Source of the DNA: Ruminococcus sp. AF46-10NS | GTDB lineage: Bacteria; Bacillota; Clostridia; Lachnospirales; Lachnospiraceae | DNA length: 31,091 nucleotides | Direction of reading: 5' to 3' | Assembly (NCBI RefSeq): GCF_003474435.1 | Contig: NZ_QRNF01000038.1 | Location: 1 to 31,091 of the forward strand | In this document: one piece after another, positions 7,732 to 16,721 of the stretch | Position numbering within the stretch: the stretch's first letter is position 1 | Layout: each line of letters opens with the position of its first letter | Program-made: the position numbers and the translations under genes | The notes under the pieces: generated by a model | The model's input: the letters and a program-made list of their open reading frames with translations, nothing else | Told to the model about the DNA's origin: nothing | Databases searched by the model: none

Positions 7732-9108
7732 TTATCCGCAAACAGCCATATGATAGGCTTCCCTGTAAGAAACTCCTGTTTTTTTACAGATTTTTTTTAC
7801 ACTTTCGTATTCCGGATAAATATATTCCTGACCATCAAAAATGCATACTTTTACTTCTACGTCTCCCAGTGGTGTTACAACTGTTCTCATTTCTCTTTTC
7901 AGGACAGTGCGCTCCATCTTCTGACGGCGTATCCCAATGGTTGTGGTCTCTTTAAAAATGATCCTCTCCATCCCGGAAACCTGATCTTCCTTACAAACAA
8001 CTGTGAGAAGCCATGCCGGACGGTTTTTCTTCATAAATACAGGCATGTAATTGGCTTCTCTGGCTCCAGCCTCATAAAGAAGCTCCATCACATAGCCGAG
8101 AGTTTCTCCTGAACAGTCATCAATATTGGATTCCAGCTTGATAATCGTATCGGATTCTGTATCTGAAAGCTTCTGTATCTCAGTATTCTTCTCTGCTTCC
8201 CGGATCAGCATAGCGCGGAGGATGCCCGGGCATTCATACTGGCGCTTGCCTGCTCCAATACCGATCTTTTCCACTGTAAAATCTTCCGGAAGCTTCTCTG
8301 ATGTAAGAAATGCTGCCACAATGGCTGCTCCGGTAGGTGTCACCAGTTCGCCCTGAACTGGCGTGATATGTAGCTTCAGATGATGGGCACTTACAATATT
8401 GCTTACTGCCGGAACAGGCACCGGAAGGATTCCGTGCTGACAGCGGATCGTTCCGCTTCCCTCGCAAAGTCTCGGAATGATCACTTCCTCCACATCCAGA
8501 TCATCCATACACACCGCTACGGAAAGAATATCCACGATGGAATCCACTGCACCTACCTCATGGAAATGTACCTGATCTGCCGGTACATTATGGGCTTTCG
8601 CCTCTGCTGCGGCAAGAATAGTGAAGATTTTTTTCGCATAAGATCTGGCACGGTCTGCCATGTCTGCATGATCAATGATCATCATGATCTCGTTGAGTCC
8701 GCGGTGCTCATGGTGATGATGTCCGTGATGGGAATGTGATTCTGCTGCATGTGCATGAGTATCATGGTTTTCATGCTCATGGACATACCCTGTTGTCTCA
8801 TGATGATGGTTTGCCCTGCAGGCATGTGCTTCTTCATGTTCACGGCTATGCTCTCCATGCTCGTGTCCATGCAGATATCCCATATCATGATCATGATTCT
8901 CATGTTCTTTATCCAGCACTACATCAAAATCACAGGCATCGATCCCGGATTTCACCACACGGCTGATCTTAATATCGAAACCTTTTACAGGAAGACTCTT
9001 TAAAGCTTTCTTAAGTTTCTCCCTGCTTGCACCCAGGTCAAGAAGCGCGGCAACTGCCATATCTCCGCTGATTCCGGAAGTACATTCCAGATATAATTTA
9101 TTTTTCAT
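7732..9108 (-). CDS. larC: Nickel-pincer cofactor biosynthesis protein LarC (nickel insertion)
   Basis: 458 residues. LarC inserts nickel into the pyridinium-bisthiocarboxylate mononucleotide to finish the cofactor of lactate racemase-type enzymes. The N-terminal segment LYLECTSGISGDMAVAALLDLG is the family hallmark; HFHEVGAVDSIVDI, a region around TPTGAAIVAAFL and IDDCSGETLGYVMELLYEAGA follow in order. Residues 69-136 (8701-8904) are extremely histidine-rich, about 25 His in 67 positions, and plausibly bind or store nickel. The ATG directly follows the larB stop TAG, with a GAGGG site inside the larB end, suggesting translational coupling. It is one continuous frame, unlike the Lactiplantibacillus plantarum gene, which is read through a programmed frameshift. 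Confidence 0.93.
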   Translation of the reverse strand: MKNKLYLECTSGISGDMAVAALLDLGASREKLKKALKSLPVKGFDIKISRVVKSGIDACDFDVVLDKEHENHDHDMGYLHGHEHGEHSREHEEAHACRANHHHETTGYVHEHENHDTHAHAAESHSHHGHHHHEHRGLNEIMMIIDHADMADRARSYAKKIFTILAAAEAKAHNVPADQVHFHEVGAVDSIVDILSVAVCMDDLDVEEVIIPRLCEGSGTIRCQHGILPVPVPAVSNIVSAHHLKLHITPVQGELVTPTGAAIVAAFLTSEKLPEDFTVEKIGIGAGKRQYECPGILRAMLIREAEKNTEIQKLSDTESDTIIKLESNIDDCSGETLGYVMELLYEAGAREANYMPVFMKKNRPAWLLTVVCKEDQVSGMERIIFKETTTIGIRRQKMERTVLKREMRTVVTPLGDVEVKVCIFDGQEYIYPEYESVKKICKKTGVSYREAYHMAVCG

Positions 9109-9852
9109 CTATTTTCCCTCCGCAAGTCTGTTGATCTGTGTTGCAAGATATCCTGCACCATATCCATTATCAATGTTTACTACTGCAATTCCATTGGCAC
9201 AGGAATTAATCATGGTCAAAAGTGCCGAAAGTCCGTGGAAGCTGGCTCCATATCCTACAGATGTAGGAACTGCGATCACCGGGCGTTTCACAAGACCACC
9301 TATCACACTGGCCAGTGCTCCTTCCATTCCGGCAATTGCAACAACACAGTTTGCATTCCGGATCGTATCCAGCCTGGAAAAAAGCCTGTGCATGCCACTG
9401 ACTCCCACATCATAGATCCGCTCCACATGAGTTCCGAAATACTCTGCTGTCTGGGCAGCTTCCTCGGCAACAGAAATATCTGCAGTTCCTGCTGTACAAA
9501 CTGCCACTTTTCCGATACGTTTCCTTTCCTTCTCGATCTTCAGTATCCCGGAAACAGGATCATAGACAACCTGGGGAAGAACACTTTTCACCAGCTCATA
9601 CTGATGCTGGGATGCCCTGGTGCCAAAGACCTCCCCATCCTCTTTATAAAGCTTCTGATAAATGTTCAGAAGATGTTCGTCTGCTTTTCTCGCACAGTAA
9701 ACTACTTCTGCAAAACCGGTACGCTCTTTCCTTGTGGTATCCAGTTTCGCATAATCCATTTCTTCGTATCCTTCTTTTTTCAGAAGGTTTTCTGCATGCT
9801 CCACAGAGAGCTGTCCGTTTTTTACTTCTTCAAGAATCTGCTGTAAAGTCAT
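9109..9852 (-). CDS. larB: Nickel-pincer cofactor biosynthesis protein LarB
   Basis: 247 residues. LarB carboxylates and hydrolyses nicotinic acid adenine dinucleotide, the first step of nickel-pincer cofactor synthesis. The C-terminal domain resembles AIR carboxylase (PurE): VAVCTAGTADISVAEEAA, ERIYDVGVSGMHRLFS, VVAIAGMEGALASVIGGL and AVPTSVGYGASFHGLSALL are present. The ATG at 9852 is chosen because GGAGG lies eight to nine bases upstream; the frame stays open about 30 codons further without a good site. It is followed without a gap by larC. No larA (racemase) or larE (sulfur transferase) is visible in the window. Confidence 0.93.
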   Translation of the reverse strand: MTLQQILEEVKNGQLSVEHAENLLKKEGYEEMDYAKLDTTRKERTGFAEVVYCARKADEHLLNIYQKLYKEDGEVFGTRASQHQYELVKSVLPQVVYDPVSGILKIEKERKRIGKVAVCTAGTADISVAEEAAQTAEYFGTHVERIYDVGVSGMHRLFSRLDTIRNANCVVAIAGMEGALASVIGGLVKRPVIAVPTSVGYGASFHGLSALLTMINSCANGIAVVNIDNGYGAGYLATQINRLAEGK

Positions 9853-9890
9853 TATTTTTCCTCCCTGTTCTTTCACGATATCATAACACA

Positions 9891-9933
9891 ATAGCCAGAC
9901 CTTTGCATAAACTTCTGCAAATTGTCTGGCTAT
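9891..9933 (-). promoter_or_regulatory. Nested stem-loop in the larB upstream region
   Basis: A perfect 10-bp inverted repeat ATAGCCAGAC / GTCTGGCTAT encloses a second one, TTTGCA / TGCAAA. It lies about 40 bp upstream of larB and 40 bp after the exporter ATPase stop. No T-run follows on the minus strand, so it is either a weak terminator for the exporter genes, an mRNA structure, or a protein-binding site. I see no convincing promoter between it and larB. Confidence 0.5.
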
Positions 9934-9972
9934 CTGCCTGTCGGGCATTCCTGCCCTTTTGTTTAATTTCGA

Positions 9973-10710
9973 TCACTCGATCATTTTCTCATATTTTTCT
10001 GAAACTTCATCAATATCACCGTATGCGATCAGTTTTCCCTTTTCCAGGATCATCGCCTTATTGCACAGGCGCTGTACCTGCTGCAGGGAATGTGATACAA
10101 ATAAAACAGTCACACCTTTATCAAACATACTGAGAACTTTTTTTTCACTCTTTTTCCTGAATTTGGCATCTCCTACGGAAAGTACCTCATCCAGAATCAG
10201 GATGTCCGGTGATATCAGCGTTGCAATGGAAAATCCAAGTCTCGCCTTCATACCGGAAGAATAGTTCTTGATCGGTACATCAATAAATTCCTTCAGCTCT
10301 GAAAACTCAACGATCTCATCAAATTTCTCTTCAATAAACTTTTTGGAATATCCAAGCATTGCTCCATAAAGATAAATATTCTCACGACCTGTATATTGTG
10401 GATCAAATCCTGCCCCAAGTTCAAGAAGCGGTACCAGTCTTCCATTCCTGATAACCTTGCCTTCAGTAGGCTTGAATACACCTGCGATTACTTTAAGCAG
10501 AGTACTTTTTCCAGCTCCGTTCAGTCCCAGGATTCCAACACGGTCTCCCTTCTGGACTTCAAAATTCACATTCTGAAGAGCCCAGAATTCATTATATTTA
10601 ATTTCTTTTTTTATGAATTTAATCAGATAATCTTTCAGGTTATCAACCTTTTCCTTGCTGAGATTAAATTTCATACTCACATTGTCTACTACAACTGCCG
10701 GTTTTCCCAT
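9973..10710 (-). CDS. ABC transporter ATP-binding protein of polysaccharide/teichoic acid export type (Wzt/TagH-like)
   Basis: 245 residues. Walker A GLNGAGKST, signature segment YSSGMKARLGFSIA (the SSGM form usual in polysaccharide exporters, instead of SGGQ), Walker B ILILDEVLSVGD and switch histidine in VSHS are all present. The lead-in KYNEFWALQNVNFEV is also typical of this subfamily. It ends soon after the nucleotide-binding domain and lacks the C-terminal carbohydrate-binding domain of O-antigen Wzt. It starts 23 bp after the permease stop (AGGAG site), so the two form one unit. The exported glycan is unknown; no glycosyltransferases are adjacent. Confidence 0.92.
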   Translation of the reverse strand: MGKPAVVVDNVSMKFNLSKEKVDNLKDYLIKFIKKEIKYNEFWALQNVNFEVQKGDRVGILGLNGAGKSTLLKVIAGVFKPTEGKVIRNGRLVPLLELGAGFDPQYTGRENIYLYGAMLGYSKKFIEEKFDEIVEFSELKEFIDVPIKNYSSGMKARLGFSIATLISPDILILDEVLSVGDAKFRKKSEKKVLSMFDKGVTVLFVSHSLQQVQRLCNKAMILEKGKLIAYGDIDEVSEKYEKMIE

Positions 10711-10733
10711 TTTTCTCTCCTGTAGATCCGCAA

Positions 10734-11510
10734 TTATATATAAAGTATAAATTCATCCTGCTTCTTTTTGAAACAGATCATTCCGATCAGAATCGACACT
10801 ACACTGAATCCCAGTGCATATGCAAAATAATGCATATTCATCATCTCGCCAAACATAGCGGAACGAAAAATGCTGATCGTACAATACAGAGGATTGAATT
10901 TCAGTATCCATGAAAATCCACTTTTTAAGAGTTTAGACGGATAGTAGAAAATCGCACATGTATACATAATAATCATCAACGCTACTGACCATAAATATTC
11001 CATGTCTCTGAAAAAGACACCGATAGTAGAAAGTATCATTCCAAATCCATATGAAAGCAGCAGCAGCAATATCAGTGCAACTGGTATCTGCAGCATGTAA
11101 ATAGTAGGCTGTATTCCTAATACAACACTAACGATAGCTAACACAATCAATGAAATCAAAAAGATCACATAATTATAAAGTACACTTGATAACGGGTAAA
11201 TATACTTAGGCACATAAACTTTCTTGATCATTCCCGCATTTGCCCTGACTGATTTCAGAGCCCGTGTTGTGGAACTTGAAAAATAGCTGTACATCAGACG
11301 TCCGGTAAGGATGTATACAGGGAATGTCTTATCCTTATTTCCAAACAGAGTACCAAACACGATCGTCAGTACCATCATGGTAAGCAATGGCTCCAAAAGG
11401 GACCAGACGATACCAAGATAAGAACGTCTGTACTTCAGTTTGATTCCTTTTTTTACAAGTTCTTTCAAAAGAAACCTGTAATGCAGAAAAGTATTTACGT
11501 ATTCTTTCAT
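10734..11510 (-). CDS. ABC-2 type polysaccharide/polyol-phosphate export permease (Wzm/TagG-like)
   Basis: 258 residues with about six hydrophobic segments, the usual build of this permease family. The cytoplasmic entry KYRRSYLGIVWSLLEPLLTM and the late FNPLYCTISIFRSAMFGE segment are characteristic. The ATG at 11510 is chosen because GGAG lies five bases upstream; a TTG six codons earlier is within or before that site. It pairs with the downstream ATPase to move a lipid-linked glycan across the membrane. Confidence 0.9.
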   Translation of the reverse strand: MKEYVNTFLHYRFLLKELVKKGIKLKYRRSYLGIVWSLLEPLLTMMVLTIVFGTLFGNKDKTFPVYILTGRLMYSYFSSSTTRALKSVRANAGMIKKVYVPKYIYPLSSVLYNYVIFLISLIVLAIVSVVLGIQPTIYMLQIPVALILLLLLSYGFGMILSTIGVFFRDMEYLWSVALMIIMYTCAIFYYPSKLLKSGFSWILKFNPLYCTISIFRSAMFGEMMNMHYFAYALGFSVVSILIGMICFKKKQDEFILYI

Positions 11511-11557
11511 AGCATCTCCAATATTCAATTTTATATTTTTTCACGCGGCTGTAAAAC

Positions 11558-11586
11558 ATAATATACCATTTTTACAAATCTGGCAA
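11558..11586 (-). promoter_or_regulatory. Promoter of the exporter gene pair
   Basis: On the minus strand -35 TTGCCA (11581-11586), 17-bp spacer and -10 TATTAT (11558-11563). It lies just below the enolase terminator and about 50 bp upstream of the permease start. Confidence 0.65.
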
Positions 11587-11599
11587 CCTTATTTTTGCC

Positions 11600-11628
11600 A
11601 AAAAAAGATGCGCCAAAGCGCACCTTTT
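11600..11628 (-). terminator. Terminator after enolase (bidirectional-looking)
   Basis: On the minus strand GGTGCGC pairs with GCGCATC around TTTG (7 bp, one G-T pair) and is followed by seven T. A-runs before the stem would also allow it to work in the plus direction. Confidence 0.87.
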
Positions 11629-11661
11629 TCAAAAATATGTTATTCTTTGCAGCTTTCTGAA

Positions 11662-13038
<1,377 letters not shown>

Positions 13039-13082
13039 TCACAATTATTCACGCAATAGTTAGAATCCGCTAACTAGTTGTA

Positions 13083-13111
13083 AGTTTATCACATCTAACT
13101 TATGCAGTCAA
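13083..13111 (-). promoter_or_regulatory. Enolase promoter
   Basis: On the minus strand -35 TTGACT (13106-13111), 17-bp spacer, and -10 TAAACT (13083-13088) preceded by TGA, giving an extended -10. Confidence 0.78.
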
Positions 13112-13192
13112 GAGGGGTTATTGTCTGTTTTTTCTCATTTACGTCTTTTAGTATTTTCAGAATATTTAAAGAAATTGTGTGAATTTTACGTA

Positions 13193-13222
13193 TTGACAAC
13201 TCTTTCACTGTTATGATAATAT
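13193..13222 (+). promoter_or_regulatory. Promoter of the DUF2798 gene
   Basis: Plus-strand -35 TTGACA (13193-13198), followed by GATAAT at 13215-13220 (16-bp spacer) or TAATAT at 13217-13222 (18-bp spacer). Transcription would start near 13229 and give a long leader of about 190 nt containing two inverted repeats. The whole 463-bp gap 12958-13420 is the divergent control region of eno and this gene; no ORF is supported in it. Confidence 0.68.
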
Positions 13223-13271
13223 AATCGCCGATGTCAGGCAGTATATGCAGACCGCTTTATTGCTTACCTAA

Positions 13272-13327
13272 AACCAAATATAATTTGGTTAAAAATCGAA
13301 TATGGTTTATGACAAAAATCCTGTCAT
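13272..13327 (+). promoter_or_regulatory. Two inverted repeats in the DUF2798 leader
   Basis: AACCAAAT-ATA-ATTTGGTT (13272-13290) is a perfect 8-bp inverted repeat with a 3-bp centre. ATGACA and TGTCAT (13309-13314 and 13322-13327) form a second one 18 bp further on. The first looks like a dimer operator of MarR or TetR type. No regulator of those families is in the window. Confidence 0.5.
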
Positions 13328-13420
13328 ATATTGGAAACGCACATTCTCCTGAATGATTAACGAACAACACATGCTCTAAGGTTTACATTATTATTTAATC
13401 ATTTTAAAGGAGGATTTTTT

Positions 13421-13912
13421 ATGCCAAAAAACAAATTCCAGGAAGTTATTTTTACTATTATCATGGTATTTTTCATGGTTTATGCCATGATCTGCTACAA
13501 CATTGTACTGAACACAGGTGCGATGACAAATCAGGTTTTCCTTTCCGCTTTTCATGAACTGACATTTATGGGACCGATTGCATTTGTTCTTGATTTCTTT
13601 ATTGTATCCAAACTTGCTTTTGCCTGCGCAAACCGCATGGTAGATTTCCGCAGCTGCCATCCATTCAGCATGATCCTTGCGATTTCCGTTGCTTCTGTTG
13701 CTTTTATGTGTCCGATGATGAGCTTTTTTGCAACACTTTTCTTTAAACATGCAGGAAATCAGTTTATCGCCGTCTGGCTGCAGACAACTTTTATGAACTT
13801 CCCGGTAGCATTTTTCTGGCAGCTGATCTACGCCGGCCCGATCGTACGCTTCATCTTCAGACATATCTTTCCTGAGAAAGAAAATGCAAAAGAAGCTACA
13901 TTGAATATGTAA
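13421..13912 (+). CDS. DUF2798-type integral membrane protein
   Basis: 163 residues, the only clear intact plus-strand gene. Four hydrophobic segments are seen: residues about 8-28, 45-65, 82-105 and 120-145. They form two similar halves, each with a helix pair and a proline-containing motif (FHELTFMGPIAFVLDFFIV and TFMNFPVAFFWQLIYAGPI), consistent with tandem DUF2798 units. The function is unknown. AAAGGAGG lies seven bases before the ATG. It has its own promoter, two leader palindromes and a strong terminator, so it is separately and probably inducibly expressed. Confidence 0.85.
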   Translation: MPKNKFQEVIFTIIMVFFMVYAMICYNIVLNTGAMTNQVFLSAFHELTFMGPIAFVLDFFIVSKLAFACANRMVDFRSCHPFSMILAISVASVAFMCPMMSFFATLFFKHAGNQFIAVWLQTTFMNFPVAFFWQLIYAGPIVRFIFRHIFPEKENAKEATLNM

Positions 13913-13929
13913 TTACAATATAAAAAAAC

Positions 13930-13988
13930 AGAAATCAGCACAATGTTATGGAATGATTCGTTCCGCAGCAATGTGCTGATTTCTTTTA
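13930..13988 (+). terminator. Intrinsic terminator of the DUF2798 gene
   Basis: AGAAATCAGCACA pairs with TGTGCTGATTTCT (13 bp) across a loop of about 29 bases, followed by TTTTATA. It starts 18 bp after the stop codon. Confidence 0.85.
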
Positions 13989-14062
13989 TACAATAGTTTT
14001 CTTCTCTGATCTCCCTATTTCTCAGGAAGCGCAAACAAAAGGATCTGCGTGAAAGTTTTTCT

Positions 14063-15052
14063 TCAGTCAATGATATCATTCTGAAAACGTGAAAGATGCT
14101 CATAGGGAAGGATCATCCTTCCGCGGAAAAGCCCGCAGCCATCATTGATCAGGCTGTTGTTCACTGCACCGAACATATTCACATCCAGCTTTGCAAGATC
14201 CAGTCCAAGAAGCTTCATGCCCCTCTCATAGGCCTCATCAAAATAGATGCATTCCCCTTCCGGAACCGCATCTCTTCTTCTGCGCTCACTTTCCTGTTTT
14301 TTCTCGTAACTTAAATGGTTGGCAGAACCGATTTCCGCCACATCATCCATATCTTTTGTACGAAGCTGCACCTCCATGTAGCTTCTGGAACTGTTATCAT
14401 AAAATGTAATATGTAAAGACTGATAATCATCCTCTTTATTATGACAGATATAGTCTCTGTAATAAGGTTTTGCATCCTCGCTGAGCAATGGAGAAGTACT
14501 TTCCTGAACGCCTCTGGCAGGCTCCGCGGTAAATCCTCTCTCCTCCAGAAACCCAGGAAGCACGTTAGCGATCTCGTAAAGATAACGTAGTTCTTCATTC
14601 CGGAGGTTCTCTCCATTTTTCAGATGACATCTCGGCATTGCAATAACGATCCTGTATGCAATAAAATCCCGAAAGCAGCTTAATCGTTCTTTGATCTGGG
14701 ATACAGACGGATATTTCCCGTGATCTTTATAATAATCATAAATATATTCCACAACATATCCGTTGAATTTCTCCTCCGCACGGATCAGTGATTTGATTCT
14801 GCCTTTGAATGTAAATGCAAGAAACGGATACTCTCCGGCCATATATTTATAAAATTCCCGGATCTTTTGAGACTGGGCTGTAAGGAAATCATTATGCTCC
14901 AGAAGTTCCTGAATCTGAATCAGAAAATTACAGTGCACCAAATCAATCTCATTGTGCTTTTCTTTTGCTTCTGCTCTCAGATTCCGGATATATCTTTTCA
15001 GTATCCGAAGAAGTGTATCTCCGGAATACAGGTAATCATTTAATGTTATCAT
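14063..15052 (-). CDS. RelA/SpoT-domain alarmone (ppGpp) synthetase
   Basis: 329 residues, longer than typical small alarmone synthetases (about 210-260). The synthetase signatures are in order: GRIKSLIRAEEKF (residues 84-96, R and K for ATP), FRDFIAYRIV (127-136, catalytic Asp), DYQSLHITFYD (209-219, GTP binding), MEVQLRT (226-232, catalytic Glu) and the HLSYEKK end. No HD hydrolase, TGS or ACT domain is present, so it should only make (p)ppGpp or pGpp. Residues 1-80 are an extra helical region. It follows the purine nucleoside phosphorylase gene after 43 bp on the same strand. The ribosome binding site is weak (AAAGG well upstream), suggesting low translation. Confidence 0.85.
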   Translation of the reverse strand: MITLNDYLYSGDTLLRILKRYIRNLRAEAKEKHNEIDLVHCNFLIQIQELLEHNDFLTAQSQKIREFYKYMAGEYPFLAFTFKGRIKSLIRAEEKFNGYVVEYIYDYYKDHGKYPSVSQIKERLSCFRDFIAYRIVIAMPRCHLKNGENLRNEELRYLYEIANVLPGFLEERGFTAEPARGVQESTSPLLSEDAKPYYRDYICHNKEDDYQSLHITFYDNSSRSYMEVQLRTKDMDDVAEIGSANHLSYEKKQESERRRRDAVPEGECIYFDEAYERGMKLLGLDLAKLDVNMFGAVNNSLINDGCGLFRGRMILPYEHLSRFQNDIID

Positions 15053-15095
15053 TTGTGTTTCTCTTTTCCTTTTATTCTGATTTTCTTTTGCAGGA

Positions 15096-15908
15096 TCACA
15101 TATTTACAACAACGTTCTCAACCAGTTTCCGGAAATATATTGCCACACGGTCTGCTGTCTCCTGCACTTCTTCATGATTCAGTGCCTCTTTCGAAATTCC
15201 TGCTGCCATATTAGTAATACAGGAAATTCCACTGACTTCCATTCCCATATGGCGTGCAGCCATAGCCTCGCATGCTGTACTCATTCCAACAGCATCTCCG
15301 CCCCACCTCTGAGCAAGCCTGATCTCTGCCGGAGTCTCATAGTTAGGTCCTGTAAACTGCACATAAACACCTTCCTGGAGTTTGATTCCGCATTCTGCCG
15401 CACATTTGCGAATCACGTCCTGAAGACGTCGGCTGTATACTTCACTCATATCCGGAAATCTTGTTCCCAGTTCATCAATATTGGGTCCGATGAGAGGGCT
15501 TGGAACTCCTGTTGTGATATGATCTGTGATCAGCATAAAATCGCCGGGATGAAAAGATGGATTTGCACCTCCGGCCGCATTTGTAAGAAGAAGTTTTTTT
15601 GCCCCAAGCAGCCCCATCAGACGTATCGGAAGAACTACGTCAGACATTGGATATCCTTCATAATAATGAACACGGCCCTGCATGATCACAACCGGCGTTT
15701 TCTCTACATAGCCTAATACAAAGCATCCTTTGTGCCCTTCTACTGTAGATACCGGAAATCCCTCAATATCTGTATATTTAATGATCTGTTCGATCTGGAT
15801 CCGCTCTGCAAAATCACCAAGTCCAGATCCAAGAACCAGTGCGATTTCCGGTTTGAAATCTGTTTTCTTTCTTACACTTTCCAGACATGTCATTAATTTC
15901 TGATACAT
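15096..15908 (-). CDS. punA: Purine nucleoside phosphorylase, inosine/guanosine type
   Basis: 270 residues, normal for trimeric PNP of family 2. It splits (deoxy)inosine and guanosine with phosphate into base and sugar-1-phosphate. Motifs: phosphate loop LVLGSGLGDFAE, GRVHYYEGYPMSDV, LLTNAAGGANPSFHPGDFML, base-binding FTGPNYETPAEIR and SGISCITNMAAGIS. The start ATG is preceded by AAGGAAG. It is the first gene of a likely two-gene unit with the alarmone synthetase. The gap of about 220 bp upstream holds a promoter. Confidence 0.94.
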   Translation of the reverse strand: MYQKLMTCLESVRKKTDFKPEIALVLGSGLGDFAERIQIEQIIKYTDIEGFPVSTVEGHKGCFVLGYVEKTPVVIMQGRVHYYEGYPMSDVVLPIRLMGLLGAKKLLLTNAAGGANPSFHPGDFMLITDHITTGVPSPLIGPNIDELGTRFPDMSEVYSRRLQDVIRKCAAECGIKLQEGVYVQFTGPNYETPAEIRLAQRWGGDAVGMSTACEAMAARHMGMEVSGISCITNMAAGISKEALNHEEVQETADRVAIYFRKLVENVVVNM

Positions 15909-15957
15909 AGTTTCCGCTTCCTTTCTTAATTTAGCCTCTCCTTTTTCTTCTGCCCTT

Positions 15958-15986
15958 ATGATACCATGCTGCCTGTTTTTTTACAA
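15958..15986 (-). promoter_or_regulatory. Promoter of the punA-alarmone synthetase unit
   Basis: On the minus strand -35 TTGTAA (15981-15986), 17-bp spacer, -10 TATCAT (15958-15963) with TGG before it (extended -10). It lies about 50 bp upstream of punA. Confidence 0.6.
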
Positions 15987-16129
15987 TCCGGATATGGGAA
16001 ACACAATATAGCATTTTTATCTCCTTATTGCTATGCACTTTTTTGATGAAAATGTTCAAATATTTCACCTTTTGATATTTTACAGTGCACCACATCTCTT
16101 GCTATCTGAAATATAACATTTATCGGTTT

Positions 16130-16639
16130 CTATGAAAAAATATACCCCATCTCATTCCATTTCGCATTTCCGAGAACAGAAGCAGAAGTTCCTATATATT
16201 CAAATCCCATCCTCTCATACATTCCAATTTTACCATCCACACAGGTAAGGATTGCTCTCTTTCTTCCCCTTGCCTGCTCCCTGGCGAGATAGCGCCTCAT
16301 CAGTTCTCTGGCAAGTCCCTGTCCACGGTATTCCGGAAGAACTCCCAGTCCAAGGAGCATATTGTTCTTACCATTCGGTGTGCTCAGATCTGCATCTGTG
16401 AAGAATTTATCCTGAAAAACTTCCTCATCTGTTGTAAGACCCGTAAGATATCCTGCCAGTTTTCCTTTTTCCCTGTCTTCTGCCACAAGAAACAGCTCCG
16501 GGATTTTTTTCACCCGGTCTATAATATCCTCTCTGCTTATCGCCTCTGCCGGAGGAAAACAGATCTGCTCGAGTTCTGCCACCTGCTCTGCTTCCTCCCT
16601 ACGTATGGAACGAAATTCATATTTCTCTGATAAATTCAT
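16130..16639 (-). CDS. GNAT-family N-acetyltransferase
   Basis: 169 residues, a single GNAT domain. The acetyl-CoA binding segment is LGLGVLPEYRGQGLARELM (R-G-Q-G-L-A), and the C-terminal end MYERMGFEYIGTS matches the last strand of the fold. The acceptor is not predictable; it could be a protein terminus, polyamine or small amine. An AAGGAG site precedes the ATG. The gene lies 82 bp after the yitT-like gene. Confidence 0.88.
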   Translation of the reverse strand: MNLSEKYEFRSIRREEAEQVAELEQICFPPAEAISREDIIDRVKKIPELFLVAEDREKGKLAGYLTGLTTDEEVFQDKFFTDADLSTPNGKNNMLLGLGVLPEYRGQGLARELMRRYLAREQARGRKRAILTCVDGKIGMYERMGFEYIGTSASVLGNAKWNEMGYIFS

Positions 16640-16689
16640 AATCCTTCTCCTTTGCTTTTTTCCTCATCCTTATAAAGGATAACATTTTT

Positions 16690-16710
16690 CCGAAGAAAAG
16701 CCTAGCTTTT
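16690..16710 (-). terminator. Possible weak terminator after the YitT-family gene
   Basis: On the minus strand AAAAGC-TAG-GCTTTT forms a short 6-bp stem followed by CTTC rather than a pure T-run. It is marginal by shape alone, but correctly placed just after the stop at 16722. Confidence 0.35.
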
Positions 16711-16721
16711 ATTGTAAACTC

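Noticed and set aside
8682..9003. Antisense and alternate-frame ORFs rich in His and Met over larC
   Set aside because: They are shadows of the His-rich loop of LarC.
9943..9960. GGGCA-TTCC-TGCCC followed by TTTT in the plus direction, terminator-like
   Set aside because: No plus-strand gene precedes it. I kept it only as part of the larB upstream structure.
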